DNA of 64,000 bases from the NCBI GenBank assembly GCA_013289665.1, contig JABCZN010000012.1, positions 91,718 to 155,717 of the forward strand, read 5' to 3'. Position numbers and translations under genes: made by a program. The DNA is from Acidobacteriota bacterium. GTDB taxonomy: Bacteria > Acidobacteriota > Terriglobia > Acidiferrales > UBA7541. Below, one piece after another: positions 55,369 through 64,000 of this stretch (position 1 is its first letter; each line of letters starts with the position of its first letter). The notes below the pieces were generated by a model that did no database searches, was not told where the DNA came from, and saw only the letters and a list, made by a program, of their open reading frames with translations.

Positions 55369-55788
55369 TTGAGCACTGTTGATTCGCCCGCAGCGGGCAG
55401 CAAAACCTGGTTTTACGGCACGGGACGCCGCAAGGAATCCATCGCGCGCGTTTTCATCCGGCCGGGCTCGGGAAAGTTTACGGTCAACGGCCGTACCGCC
55501 GAGCAATATTTCCCGAATCACGCATGGCTGCACGACGCCACGGAACCGCTGAAGTTCACGAGCCTTGCCGAGCAGATTGATGTTGTGGCCACGGCCAAGG
55601 GCGGCGGCGTCGGTGGGCAGTCCGGAGCCGTCCGCATGGGGCTCTCCCGCGCCATCAGCCGCTTCAATCCCGAGCTTCGCCCGGCTCTGCGCAAGAACGG
55701 ATTTTTGACGCGCGACTCCCGTATGAAGGAACGCAAGAAGTACGGGCAGAAGGGCGCACGCAAGCGCTTCCAGTTCACGAAGCGTTAA
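55369..55788 (+). CDS. rpsI: 30S ribosomal protein S9
   Basis: 139 residues from TTG 55369, which is supported by GAGGAGG 4-5 nt upstream. Family motifs: '[19 protein letters not shown]', '[18 protein letters not shown]' and the C-terminal '[18 protein letters not shown]', whose basic tail contacts tRNA in the P site. It follows rplM by 189 nt of structured sequence, longer than the usual gap of this operon. Confidence 0.97.
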   Translation: MSTVDSPAAGSKTWFYGTGRRKESIARVFIRPGSGKFTVNGRTAEQYFPNHAWLHDATEPLKFTSLAEQIDVVATAKGGGVGGQSGAVRMGLSRAISRFNPELRPALRKNGFLTRDSRMKERKKYGQKGARKRFQFTKR

Positions 55789-55796
55789 AGAATTGG

Positions 55797-55879
55797 GCGG
55801 GGGTTTTCCCCCGCTCGAACGAACTCTGGCGGCGACGCGCAAGCGGCGCCGCCAAGATCACGGCCGGCAAGCTGCCGGC
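55797..55879 (+). promoter_or_regulatory. Structured leader upstream of rpsB
   Basis: Three hairpins by eye: GCGGGGG-TTTT-CCCCCGC (55797-55814), GGCGGCG...CGCCGCC (55828-55853), and GCCGGC-AAGCT-GCCGGC near 55863-55879. The first could end the rpsI message but lacks a U-tract; together they may form a regulatory leader of S2. Confidence 0.4.
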
Positions 55880-55975
55880 AAGAGGCTGCTGCGTATCTCC
55901 TCTTCCTGTAGCGTTGGCTTTATGCCCGCGCTTCTAAGAGCCGAACGAAAAGCAGCTATCTACTTAGGAGGAAAA

Positions 55976-56848
55976 GTGGCTGTAGAAATCACCATGAAGG
56001 AGCTGCTGGAGGCCGGCGTTCATTTCGGTCACCAGACGCGCCGTTGGAACCCCAAGATGAAGGAATACATCTTCGGGGAACGCAATGGCATTCACATCAT
56101 CGACCTGCAGAAAACCCTGAAAATGTTCCGCGAAGCCAGCCGCTTCGTCGCCGACATCTCCGGGCAGGGAAGAACCGTTCTCTTTGTCGGTACCAAACGG
56201 CAAGCCCAGGAAGCGGTCGCCGAAGAGGCGAAGCGCTGCGGTGCGTTCTTTGTGAATCATCGCTGGCTGGGCGGCACGCTGACCAATTGGGCCACGCTTC
56301 AGAAGTCCATCAAGCGCCTGAAACTCTTGAAGGCCATGACCGAAGATGGCCGCATGCTGGAGCTCTCCAAGAAAGAGCGCGCGCGTCTCGACCGCGAGAT
56401 GAAGCACCTCTTCCAGAATCTCGAAGGCATTGAGAACATGACCCAGTTGCCGGACACCATGTTCGTCATCGACTCGAACGCCGAAGAGATCGCCGTGAAG
56501 GAAGCCCGCCGCATGGGCATCCCCGTGGTCTCGGTCGTGGACACCAATTGCGATCCCGACATGGTTGACTGGATTATCCCCGGCAACGATGACGCCCTGC
56601 GCGCCATCCGCCTGTTCACCACCAAGATTGCCGACTCCGTCGCCGAAGGCCGCGCGCAGTACGAGCAGTCCCAGGTTGCCGACCAGAAGGCCGCCGCCGA
56701 TCAGGCCGCTCTCGAAGCCGGACCGGATTACGTGGACACCAGCGCCTACGAGCAGTACGAGAAACAGGAAGGCGACTTCGTCGAAGGCACCGAAGCCTTC
56801 ATCGAAGCGGCCGGAACCACTGTTCCTCCTGACGAGGAACCCCGCTAA
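55976..56848 (+). CDS. rpsB: 30S ribosomal protein S2
   Basis: 290 residues from GTG 55976, with AGGAGG at 55966-55971; the upstream open frame to 55793 runs through the leader hairpins and is not protein-like. Family motifs: '[20 protein letters not shown]', '[15 protein letters not shown]', '[10 protein letters not shown]', '[11 protein letters not shown]', '[13 protein letters not shown]'. The acidic C-terminal tail is about 50 residues longer than in E. coli. tsf follows after an intercistronic terminator. Confidence 0.97.
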   Translation: MAVEITMKELLEAGVHFGHQTRRWNPKMKEYIFGERNGIHIIDLQKTLKMFREASRFVADISGQGRTVLFVGTKRQAQEAVAEEAKRCGAFFVNHRWLGGTLTNWATLQKSIKRLKLLKAMTEDGRMLELSKKERARLDREMKHLFQNLEGIENMTQLPDTMFVIDSNAEEIAVKEARRMGIPVVSVVDTNCDPDMVDWIIPGNDDALRAIRLFTTKIADSVAEGRAQYEQSQVADQKAAADQAALEAGPDYVDTSAYEQYEKQEGDFVEGTEAFIEAAGTTVPPDEEPR

Positions 56849-56876
56849 AAACGGCGCAAGGCTCAATCATTCTGTT

Positions 56877-56916
56877 GGCCCGGTGCTGAAAGCGAAGTCC
56901 ACACCGGGCCATTTTT
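56877..56916 (+). terminator. Intercistronic terminator between rpsB and tsf
   Basis: Perfect 9-bp stem GGCCCGGTG / CACCGGGCC (56877-56885, 56902-56910) with a 16-nt loop, then ATTTTT. It would partly uncouple tsf from rpsB. Confidence 0.8.
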
Positions 56917-56955
56917 GTAAAATTGTGTAATCACGAATTCAAGAAAGAGAAAAGG

Positions 56956-57609
56956 ATGAGTACTTCAAAACCAGTTATGGAAATTCCAGCCAAGCTCGTC
57001 AAGGAACTGAGAGAACTCACGAACGCTGGCTTCAGTGATTGCCGCGCCGCGCTTGTCGAAACCGCCGGCGACGTCCAGAAGGCCATTGACGTCCTTCGCA
57101 AGAAGGGCCAGGCCGCCGCGGCCAAGAAGGCCACGCGCGAAGCCACCGAAGGCCTGATCGGCCACTACATTCATGCCGGCGGCAAAATCGGCGTGATCGT
57201 CGAAATCAATTGCGAAAGCGATTTCGTGGCCCGCACCGATGCCTTCCAGCAGCTCTGCCATGACGTGGCCATGCACATCGCCGCCGTTGACCCGCGCTAC
57301 GTTCGCCGGGAAGACGTGACGCCCGAGATGCTCGAGCGCGAGCGCGAAATTTATGCCGCCCAGGCGCGCGCCACCGGCAAGCCGGACGCCGTCATCCAGA
57401 AAATCGTCACCGGCAAGATGGAGAAGTTCTACGAGGAGACCTGCCTCTACGAACAGCACTTCATCAAGGACGAGACCATGACCATCGGCGAAAAAATCGC
57501 CCAGGCCATTGCCAAGCTGGGCGAGAACATCGCCATTCGCCGCTTCGCCCGTTTCAAGGTCGGCGAAGTTCCGAACCAGCTGGGCACCCCCGCTCCCGAG
57601 CAGGCCTAA
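56956..57609 (+). CDS. tsf: Elongation factor Ts
   Basis: 217 residues from ATG 56956 (AAAAGG just upstream; the frame is open to 56923). N-terminal UBA-like domain 'LVKELRELTNAGFSDCRAAL' and 'KAIDVLRKKG', then the core with 'GKIGVIVEINCESDFVAR', the Asp-Phe pair that displaces magnesium from EF-Tu. This is the short form, with one core subdomain instead of the two of E. coli (283 residues). It recycles EF-Tu-GDP to EF-Tu-GTP. Confidence 0.96.
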   Translation: MSTSKPVMEIPAKLVKELRELTNAGFSDCRAALVETAGDVQKAIDVLRKKGQAAAAKKATREATEGLIGHYIHAGGKIGVIVEINCESDFVARTDAFQQLCHDVAMHIAAVDPRYVRREDVTPEMLEREREIYAAQARATGKPDAVIQKIVTGKMEKFYEETCLYEQHFIKDETMTIGEKIAQAIAKLGENIAIRRFARFKVGEVPNQLGTPAPEQA

Positions 57610-57652
57610 GCCGGCATCGAACAAGCAATCTGGCGGCATTCCCTTGTCGCTC

Positions 57653-57684
57653 AAAACGCCCCGCCTCCGGGGCGTTTCGCTTTT
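57653..57684 (+). terminator. Rho-independent terminator after tsf
   Basis: Stem AAACGCCCC / GGGGCGTTT (57654-57662, 57669-57677) with a 6-nt loop, followed by CGCTTTTCC. Confidence 0.8.
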
Positions 57685-57763
57685 CCTCTCCCCGCTTTTC
57701 CAGGGCCCGCCCGCCGCTTTTGCCGTTTCGACCCAGCCACCCTGGTTGTCCGGAACCTCCTGA

Positions 57764-58564
<801 letters not shown>

Positions 58565-58663
58565 TTGATTTTAGGCATTGGGTCTTCCTACGCATGAAGT
58601 CCTCGTGCCTCGTTGGGCGAGTCGCTGGAACAGGAAACACTACATAACGCAGAGGATGGAACG

Positions 58664-59236
58664 ATGAGCAATCTGGACAGCACAAAAGCCGCGATCGCCG
58701 CGGCAAAAACCCGCATGGAAAAGGCCGTTGACGATTTTCGCAAGGAACTCACCAGCGTCCGCACTGGCCGCGCCAACGCGGCGATCCTGGAAAACGTTCG
58801 TGTGGATTATCACGGGACGCCCATGCCCGTAAACCAGCTTGGCAACTTGACCGTGCCCGACGCCTCCATGCTGATGATCACCCCATGGGATCCGAGCGTT
58901 GTCCCGCTCATCGACAAGGCCATTCGCAGCTCCGACCTCGGCCTCAATCCCACCAACGACGGCAAGGTCGTGCGCATTCCGATTCCGTCTCCCACGGGCG
59001 AGCGCCGCAAGGAACTCGTCAAGCAGATCCATAAGGCGCTGGAAAATCACCGCACCGCCGTCCGCAATATCCGCCGCGACATCAAGGAAGCCATCGACAA
59101 GCTCGAGAAGGACAAGAAAATCAGCCAGGACGAACAGAAGCGCTCTCTTGACGAACTCGAGAAACTCTCTCACGCCGAAACCAAAAAAATCGAAGACCTC
59201 TCCGCCACCAAAGAGCGCGAAGTCATGGAACTTTAG
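58664..59236 (+). CDS. frr: Ribosome recycling factor
   Basis: 190 residues from ATG 58664, with GAGGATGGAA upstream; the open frame to 58613 is not family-like. Motifs of RRF: 'ELTSVRTGRANAAILENV', 'YHGTPMPVNQLGNLTVPD', 'PWDPSVVPLIDKAI', 'RIPIPSPTGERRKELVK', 'KISQDEQKRSLDELEKL'. It splits post-termination ribosomes with EF-G. A terminator follows, ending the ribosomal cluster. Confidence 0.97.
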   Translation: MSNLDSTKAAIAAAKTRMEKAVDDFRKELTSVRTGRANAAILENVRVDYHGTPMPVNQLGNLTVPDASMLMITPWDPSVVPLIDKAIRSSDLGLNPTNDGKVVRIPIPSPTGERRKELVKQIHKALENHRTAVRNIRRDIKEAIDKLEKDKKISQDEQKRSLDELEKLSHAETKKIEDLSATKEREVMEL

Positions 59237-59256
59237 CGCGAAATTCCCCCACGTCG

Positions 59257-59295
59257 GGGCGGCTTTATGCCGCCCTCTTTCTTTTATTTTCTGAT
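59257..59295 (+). terminator. Rho-independent terminator after frr
   Basis: Perfect 7-bp stem GGGCGGC / GCCGCCC (59257-59263, 59269-59275), loop TTTAT, then a T-rich tract (TCTTTCTTTTATTTT). Confidence 0.85.
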
Positions 59296-59356
59296 CTTCC
59301 TCTCCGGCTCTCTGCCCCCTGGGTCTTCCGTGCTGGAATCCGGTTTTTTCCTGCTC

Positions 59357-61384
59357 CTAATCTTTCTTTCCCGTATCTGCCGGTAACAACACAATTACCT
59401 GCGCCTGATCATTCTGTACCGCGCGCGAAAACGCGTTGTAATCGCCAGCCCGTTCCGTCGGAATCTCTCTCTTCAAAAAATTAATGTGCCGCGAAACGCT
59501 CACCGTGTTGAGATGCCCGTCGTATTTTGAAGAGAACGTCGCATAATCCCGCGCCACCGAGGTCGCCGCCGGCGTTTGCACGGTCGTCCCCGCCGGAAGC
59601 CGCAAGGTCAGACTGGTCTGCACATCCAGCGGCGTCCCCAACTCAATTTCCCCCGCCGTCTTACCCGGCAGATCCGGCAGCGCAATCTGCGGCAGCAGTG
59701 CCGGAATCCGCACCGGCTTCTTCGACCAATCCACAAACTTCGCCTGCGTAATCTCATACTCCACGGTGAACGGATCCTTCGTCGCCATCGGATCGGAAGC
59801 CGTCACATTCGTAATCGCCCCGCGAAACCCATCGGAAAGCGCAAGCAACCCAGCCACCTCCTTCCACCGCTCCTTCGGCGTCTCGTGAAATGCCACCCTC
59901 AGCACCAACTCGTTCTCGCCTCGACTGACGTAGTTCAGTTTCGCCGTGAGCGTGCCTTCCCCACTTATGCGCGCTTCCACATTCACTTTCTGAAACGCAG
60001 GGAAGGGAAGAGCAGGTGGAATTTCTATCCATTCATGTCCTCGTGAATTCATCGCATAGATTCCACGATTCAGCAGAAGGGCCCACTGATCGGGTACGGG
60101 TGCGATCATTCCGAACGGCGCGACTTCCAAACTTGGGTCCAGCCAAAAGGTCTTTTCCGCCGCTTGAGCGGAAATGAGAAGGTGCCTGAATCTTGTCGGT
60201 AACGGCAAAGTTTTCTTGTCGCAAAATCCCGTGAGTGCGGCTCTCGTTGGAAGCTTCAATGCGGTCGCAAGAGAGGCAAACAGCACATACTTGTCCTCTG
60301 CGTTCGCGTACCCTGTCTTCAGCACCTCTGCCGCAGCATGTACCCTGAAACCCGTCGCCCCAAGCGGCAGATCCAGAGTCCGAATCCGCCCCGACACGAA
60401 ATCGTAAATCGCTTTCAATCGCCCCAGGTCGGTTTTGGATTCCTTCGTCAGCGAATTTGCCTTCTCTCTAATCTCCGCCGCTACCTCGGGTTGCCGGCCC
60501 AACTCCTTTACCTGATCTTCAAATGTCTTGATCTCCGTAAGCGGTTGTGAACCGGGAAGCAGCAACTCGTCCAGTCGGATGGACAAGTATTCCCAGCTGA
60601 GAGTAGAAAGCGAAACGTCGGGAGTTACCTGTGAATCCGGCACGGATTCGGCCCCGCTGTTCTCGCTGCCGGGAGCGGAGAATCTTCCAGCCCAACGATA
60701 GAGTTTCCGGCCAGCGGCGCCAGTCGAATCAGCTTCCTCGGATGTCGCCGGGGTCGCGGGGTTGAAGCGAATTTCGGGACGGCGCTCGGAAGGGAGATCG
60801 ATCTCGTAACGCTCTTCCAGGACCTGGCCAGAACGGTCAAAGGTGTGCTCCAACCAGAAATCCGGCGCCAGCGGAGGCTTGGTGGTCGTCGTAATCACCT
60901 GGTATTCGATGGTGTCGCCATCCTGCAACCCCAGAATACGCACAGATTTCACACGAACATCGTCATACGCGGGAAAGTCCCGAACCGCAGGATTCGGAGC
61001 ATCTGTGATCGCGCCCGGCAAAATCTCACTGGTTCCGCCATCCACGTGGCTGATTTTCACCAGCGGAATTTCCACCTGCTGAAACGCACGATTGTAATCA
61101 AACCCCAGCCGCGCAAATTGCCGCGCGCCAGCAAGATCGTTGATTTTGACGACCGTGTGCACTTCCTTCCGCGAATCCCCGTTGCTCTCGAATCTGACGT
61201 GCGTCTCCAGCAACTGAATCTGAAACGGAAGCGCCGACTTCTCCTCGCTTTTGGCCGCAGCCGCCTTGCCGTCCGGCGGAGCCGCGGCTCCTGGTTTTGC
61301 CCCAGGCTCTTGTCCGAGCGCCAGAGCACACAGCAGGACATACGCGAAAGAAAGCCTGGATTGGACATGAACCAGGGAACTCAC
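59357..61384 (-). CDS. Exported DUF3857/transglutaminase-like protein lacking catalytic Cys
   Basis: 675 residues from GTG 61384, which gives a signal-type N-terminus ('RLSFAYVLLCALALGQ'); the frame is open to 61492. A DUF3857 beta domain (about 55-240) precedes a transglutaminase-like core (about 310-450). The segment that normally reads G-D-C-K-D-K is 'YANAEDKYVLF' here, with Ala362 in place of the catalytic Cys. The later His ('RFRHLL') and Asp ('FWLDPS') are kept. The C-terminus is a DUF2569/DUF3858-like beta domain ending in 'LLPADTGKKD'. Probably a binding or scaffold protein rather than an enzyme. It faces frr convergently. Confidence 0.85.
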   Translation of the reverse strand: MSSLVHVQSRLSFAYVLLCALALGQEPGAKPGAAAPPDGKAAAAKSEEKSALPFQIQLLETHVRFESNGDSRKEVHTVVKINDLAGARQFARLGFDYNRAFQQVEIPLVKISHVDGGTSEILPGAITDAPNPAVRDFPAYDDVRVKSVRILGLQDGDTIEYQVITTTTKPPLAPDFWLEHTFDRSGQVLEERYEIDLPSERRPEIRFNPATPATSEEADSTGAAGRKLYRWAGRFSAPGSENSGAESVPDSQVTPDVSLSTLSWEYLSIRLDELLLPGSQPLTEIKTFEDQVKELGRQPEVAAEIREKANSLTKESKTDLGRLKAIYDFVSGRIRTLDLPLGATGFRVHAAAEVLKTGYANAEDKYVLFASLATALKLPTRAALTGFCDKKTLPLPTRFRHLLISAQAAEKTFWLDPSLEVAPFGMIAPVPDQWALLLNRGIYAMNSRGHEWIEIPPALPFPAFQKVNVEARISGEGTLTAKLNYVSRGENELVLRVAFHETPKERWKEVAGLLALSDGFRGAITNVTASDPMATKDPFTVEYEITQAKFVDWSKKPVRIPALLPQIALPDLPGKTAGEIELGTPLDVQTSLTLRLPAGTTVQTPAATSVARDYATFSSKYDGHLNTVSVSRHINFLKREIPTERAGDYNAFSRAVQNDQAQVIVLLPADTGKKD

Positions 61385-61470
61385 GTTGAAAGTGTAGGAG
61401 CCACGCCGCTTAGCGTAAAGCCGCTCCTGCTCTGATGTTTCGGTGCGGACAACGGGCCCCGCTTCCCGAG

Positions 61471-61937
61471 TTAGAGCCGCTGGCGTCGCCATTCGGCCAG
61501 CTTCTTACGCATTTCCTCGATCTGATTTTCGGACAGAGCCGCAGCAGATCGAATCTGCTTTTCAACAGCTGGCCATAACGCCGGAGGCTCCGGTCCCCAT
61601 TCGACAACTCGTCCGATCCCTAAGGCTTTATCGCCGCCAACACATCGTCGAGGCTATACATGTCCTTCAGACGGGCGCAGTTGGCGACCCTCGCCTCGAG
61701 AATTTCATCTCGCCATTTGGAGAAACGAAATATCAACGTATTCGCCTGGATGTATGCGCAAGTTTCTGAACCCGATTCGCCTTCCCCTCTAGAGTTCGGA
61801 ACCGGTCTTGCGCCATAGTTTTCAAATAGGAAAGCTATTCCGAATCGAATCTCTTCCAGAAAGCGATCCCGAGACCATAACCACACGATAGCAGTTCGAA
61901 AGGAAGGCCACTGGCCGGTTGGTGCGTCTAAGAGCAT
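61471..61937 (-). pseudogene. Hypothetical protein gene broken by a -1 type frameshift
   Basis: From ATG 61937 the first frame runs 105 codons and stops at 61622-61620 ('DDVLAAIKP'). Re-reading one base at 'ATA AAG' puts the sequence into a frame that continues sensibly for 51 residues ('ALGIGRVVEWGPEPPALWPA', then 'IEEMRKKLAEWRRQRL') to a stop at 61473-61471. The combined protein would have about 155 residues. The second part has no start codon of its own. Most likely one base has been lost (or is a sequencing error); programmed slippage at A-AAG is possible. I do not recognise the family. Confidence 0.6.
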
Positions 61938-61988
61938 GTTAGAGTAGACGTTTGTGCCGTGAACATAAATTTTCCGGAGAGCGCACGA

Positions 61989-63503
61989 ATGAAGAATCGA
62001 CTGCTGATCCTGACTGCGGTGCTGGTCACGGCGAATTGCACTTTCGCCAGAGAACTTTCCGCTCCAAAAAGTGCGGAGGCCGACACGACAAAACCCGGCC
62101 TGGTCAGAATCGCCGGCAACGCCACCATGGACTCCCCCGCCTTCCAGCTCCTCACCGAACTCAGCGATGAAGTCGGCGCGCGCGTCACCGGCAGCCCTGA
62201 AGCCCGGAAAGCAATCGAGTGGAGCGCCGCCAAAATGAAGTCCATCGGCCTTGAAAACGTGCACACCGAAAAGTGGAACCTGTGGAAGGGCTGGACCCGT
62301 GGCCCCGCCGAAGCCGTAATGCTCGCTCCCCTCCATCGTCCGCTGGCCATCTCCGCCATGGGCTGGACCGGCTCAACCCCCACTGGCGGGGTCGATGCTG
62401 ACATCGCCGCCGCCAATCTCTTCGACCTCGAAGAGGAAGCGAAAAACGCCTCCAAATTTCGCGGGAAAATTGTCTACGTTGTCGCGCAGGGAAAACCCAA
62501 GCAAAGCTTTTGGACCATCTTCGGCAATTACGCGAGTTTCCTGCGGCAACTTCATGCGGCAGGAGCGGTCGCTGTCATCGGCGGTGATTTCGGCTTCAAG
62601 CCCGAAGGCATGCATCTAACCCACACCGGCATCCTCGGCTTCTTTGTGGACGAGGAAATCCCCGTCGTCTCCATGGCCAAGGAAGACGAAGGCCAGATCG
62701 AGCGTTATCTCGCCGAAGGCAAGAGCGTTCGGCTGCACGTGAATATTCAGAACAGGTTCACCAGCGGCCCGGTCGAAAGCGCGAATGTCGTCGGCGAAGT
62801 CGTTGGCCGGGAGCATCCCGAGCAGGTCGTCGTCATCGGCGCACACCTCGATTCCTGGGATCTCAGTGAAGGCACCACGGACAACGGTGTCGGCGTTTCA
62901 TGTGTTCTAGCCGCCGCTGATGCCATCATGAAAAGCGGTGTTCGCCCCCGTCGCACCATGCGCTTCGTCCTTTGGACCGGAGAGGAACAGGGTTTTGGTG
63001 GCTCCCTCGCCTACATGAAGCAGCATGCCTCCGAAATCAAGGATCACGTCGCCGCGGTCGTTCTTGACAATGGCCAGGGGCCCGTCAAGGAATTTCAACT
63101 CGGCGGCCGCGACGATCTGATCGCTTCGTTCGATCCCTTCTCCGATTCGCTTGAAAACATTCGCGACATCAAAGTCACTGCGGAGATGGAACTCGAGTCC
63201 GATACCGCGCCCTTCATCCTCGCTGGCCTGCCGGGCATCAATCTCGCGCAGGATCCCGCGGAATATAAATTCACGCATCACTCCGAAGCCGACGCGCTTG
63301 AAGCCGTGAAACCTGATGTGCTGACGCAAGATGCCACCATCATGGCATTGACGGCCTACTGGATCGCCGACCGTCCGGACCGTTTTGCCTCCCCCTGGCC
63401 TGCGGAAAAGACCGCTCGAATGCTGCGTGAGACCGGCCAATTTGAAAAGATCAACGCCTTTGGCCTATGGACGTTCGGCAACCTCGGCCAAAGCCCGCAA
63501 TAG
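61989..63503 (+). CDS. Exported M28-family metallopeptidase
   Basis: 504 residues from ATG 61989, with GGAGAG about 7 nt upstream. Signal peptide 'RLLILTAVLVTANCTFA'. A PA-type insert lies at about 130-240 ('KFRGKIVYVVAQGKP'). The M28 zinc sites are complete: His/Asp in 'IGAHLDSWDLSEGTTDNG', catalytic Glu pair in 'LWTGEEQGFGG', an Asp in 'ELESDTAPF', and the last His in 'KFTHHSEAD'. It resembles exported aminopeptidases or carboxypeptidase Q-like enzymes. It is divergent from the frameshifted gene. Confidence 0.92.
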   Translation: MKNRLLILTAVLVTANCTFARELSAPKSAEADTTKPGLVRIAGNATMDSPAFQLLTELSDEVGARVTGSPEARKAIEWSAAKMKSIGLENVHTEKWNLWKGWTRGPAEAVMLAPLHRPLAISAMGWTGSTPTGGVDADIAAANLFDLEEEAKNASKFRGKIVYVVAQGKPKQSFWTIFGNYASFLRQLHAAGAVAVIGGDFGFKPEGMHLTHTGILGFFVDEEIPVVSMAKEDEGQIERYLAEGKSVRLHVNIQNRFTSGPVESANVVGEVVGREHPEQVVVIGAHLDSWDLSEGTTDNGVGVSCVLAAADAIMKSGVRPRRTMRFVLWTGEEQGFGGSLAYMKQHASEIKDHVAAVVLDNGQGPVKEFQLGGRDDLIASFDPFSDSLENIRDIKVTAEMELESDTAPFILAGLPGINLAQDPAEYKFTHHSEADALEAVKPDVLTQDATIMALTAYWIADRPDRFASPWPAEKTARMLRETGQFEKINAFGLWTFGNLGQSPQ

Positions 63504-64000
63504 GGTGTAACATGCCTATTTACTTTCACTTAGAGGTATACGGACGGGCGAAGGTCCTGGTTTAGCCATTGCCCATCGCATGTCCGGGTCTGGTGGGCTT
63601 TGGCGGGTACTGGCCCTCCCAAAGGCAAGCCCCATGCCATTCACCATTTTTCCACATATTTTTCCACTGCCCTGTGGCTAAAGAGGTTTGACAGAAGGTT
63701 CATGCTTCTCTATACTTTATGTTTGTTCAGGGGTATTTTCCCCGAGCAGTAACAGCCACCCGCCCAGAATATATTCAGGATGGCTGGTTTGATGGGAATT
63801 CTTCGGTCCCGGAACAAGTTCGATGGAATGGGACAGAAGAGCGGCCGGAATGGGGCGCCAGCCCCGAAAAGCCGAGTGAGCCTCTCCGATTCGAAACCAG
63901 GAGCGTAGTTCTCCCTCTTGGAGTGCGTGCGGAGTTTCTTGCTGGTCTCTCCGGATTCGCAGTACACCTTTGAGCCTGTTTGTGTGCTCTCGCGTTTCAG
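63504..64000. other. Right-edge region with no supported gene
   Basis: About 500 nt. The only clear signal is the consensus promoter at 63688-63716. An 84-codon frame at 63719-63973 begins before the expected transcription start and has no ribosome site or family-like sequence; a GGGGC-GCCA-GCCCC hairpin lies near 63857. Confidence 0.5.
63688..63716 (+). promoter_or_regulatory. Near-perfect sigma-70 promoter with no gene behind it
   Basis: TTGACA (63688-63693), a 17-nt spacer, and TATACT (63711-63716). The expected start is near 63723. At least 277 nt to the window edge lack a convincing reading frame, so a small RNA or a long leader for a gene past the edge is possible. Confidence 0.65.

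Noticed and set aside
63719..63973. 84-codon frame after the right-edge promoter
   Set aside because: Its ATG precedes the expected transcription start, there is no ribosome site, and the opposite strand is equally open.

Overview
The window is a GC-rich, gene-dense stretch of bacterial chromosome with no mobile element, CRISPR array, rRNA or recognisable tRNA. Gene content points to Acidobacteriota (inference): single-chain pyruvate carboxylase, a bactofilin, large BNR-repeat and DUF3857 exported proteins, several eukaryotic-type Ser/Thr kinases, a PEP-CTERM protein, a seleno-formate dehydrogenase with FdhE, and many GTG/TTG starts. No marker in the window fixes the genus.

Layout, left to right. 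0.1-4 kb: two related small membrane proteins divergent from lexA, whose promoter carries a palindrome over the -35 box, then a zinc-dependent phospholipase C-like exported protein. 4-12 kb: a receiver-like/TM/serine protease fusion, pyruvate carboxylase, an esterase, an ATP-grasp protein and a bactofilin. 12-15.6 kb: an IPT/TIG-like fragment, an SDR oxidoreductase, a DUF6526-like membrane protein and an exported amidohydrolase. 15.6-21.2 kb: a leftward fdnG-fdnH-fdnI-fdhE operon for membrane-bound formate dehydrogenase; fdnG is read through an in-frame UGA (Sec194) with a SECIS-like hairpin. 21.6-25.4 kb: two overlapping paralogous sensor genes that carry complementary halves of a histidine kinase, then a CPBP-family membrane protease. 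25.5-30 kb: a DevBCA/MacAB-like ABC export operon. 30-36.4 kb: a BNR-repeat exported protein, an FHA-GAF-SpoIIE phosphatase and a class IV aminotransferase. 36.6-41.2 kb: a MASE1-PAS hybrid histidine kinase and a cysteine synthase-like enzyme. 41.2-48 kb: a leftward set made of a YG-rich exported protein, a CsgG-like protein, a Ser/Thr kinase and an unrecognised protein. 48.4-54.5 kb: a PEP-CTERM protein, a kinase-TPR protein and a Clp_N-GAF-cyclase. 54.7-59.3 kb: rplM-rpsI-rpsB-tsf-pyrH-frr with structured leaders and terminators. 59.4-64 kb: a DUF3857/transglutaminase-like protein lacking its catalytic Cys, a frameshifted gene, an M28 peptidase, and a strong promoter with no convincing gene behind it.

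The least ordinary items are the split histidine kinase pair (21.6-24.7 kb), the degenerate-receiver protease (4.05-5.7 kb), the Clp_N-GAF-cyclase (52.8-54.5 kb) and the orphan promoter near the right edge. Signalling genes are over-represented: two Ser/Thr kinases, one FHA phosphatase, three sensor kinase genes and one cyclase. All functional statements come from reading motifs; no database search was possible.
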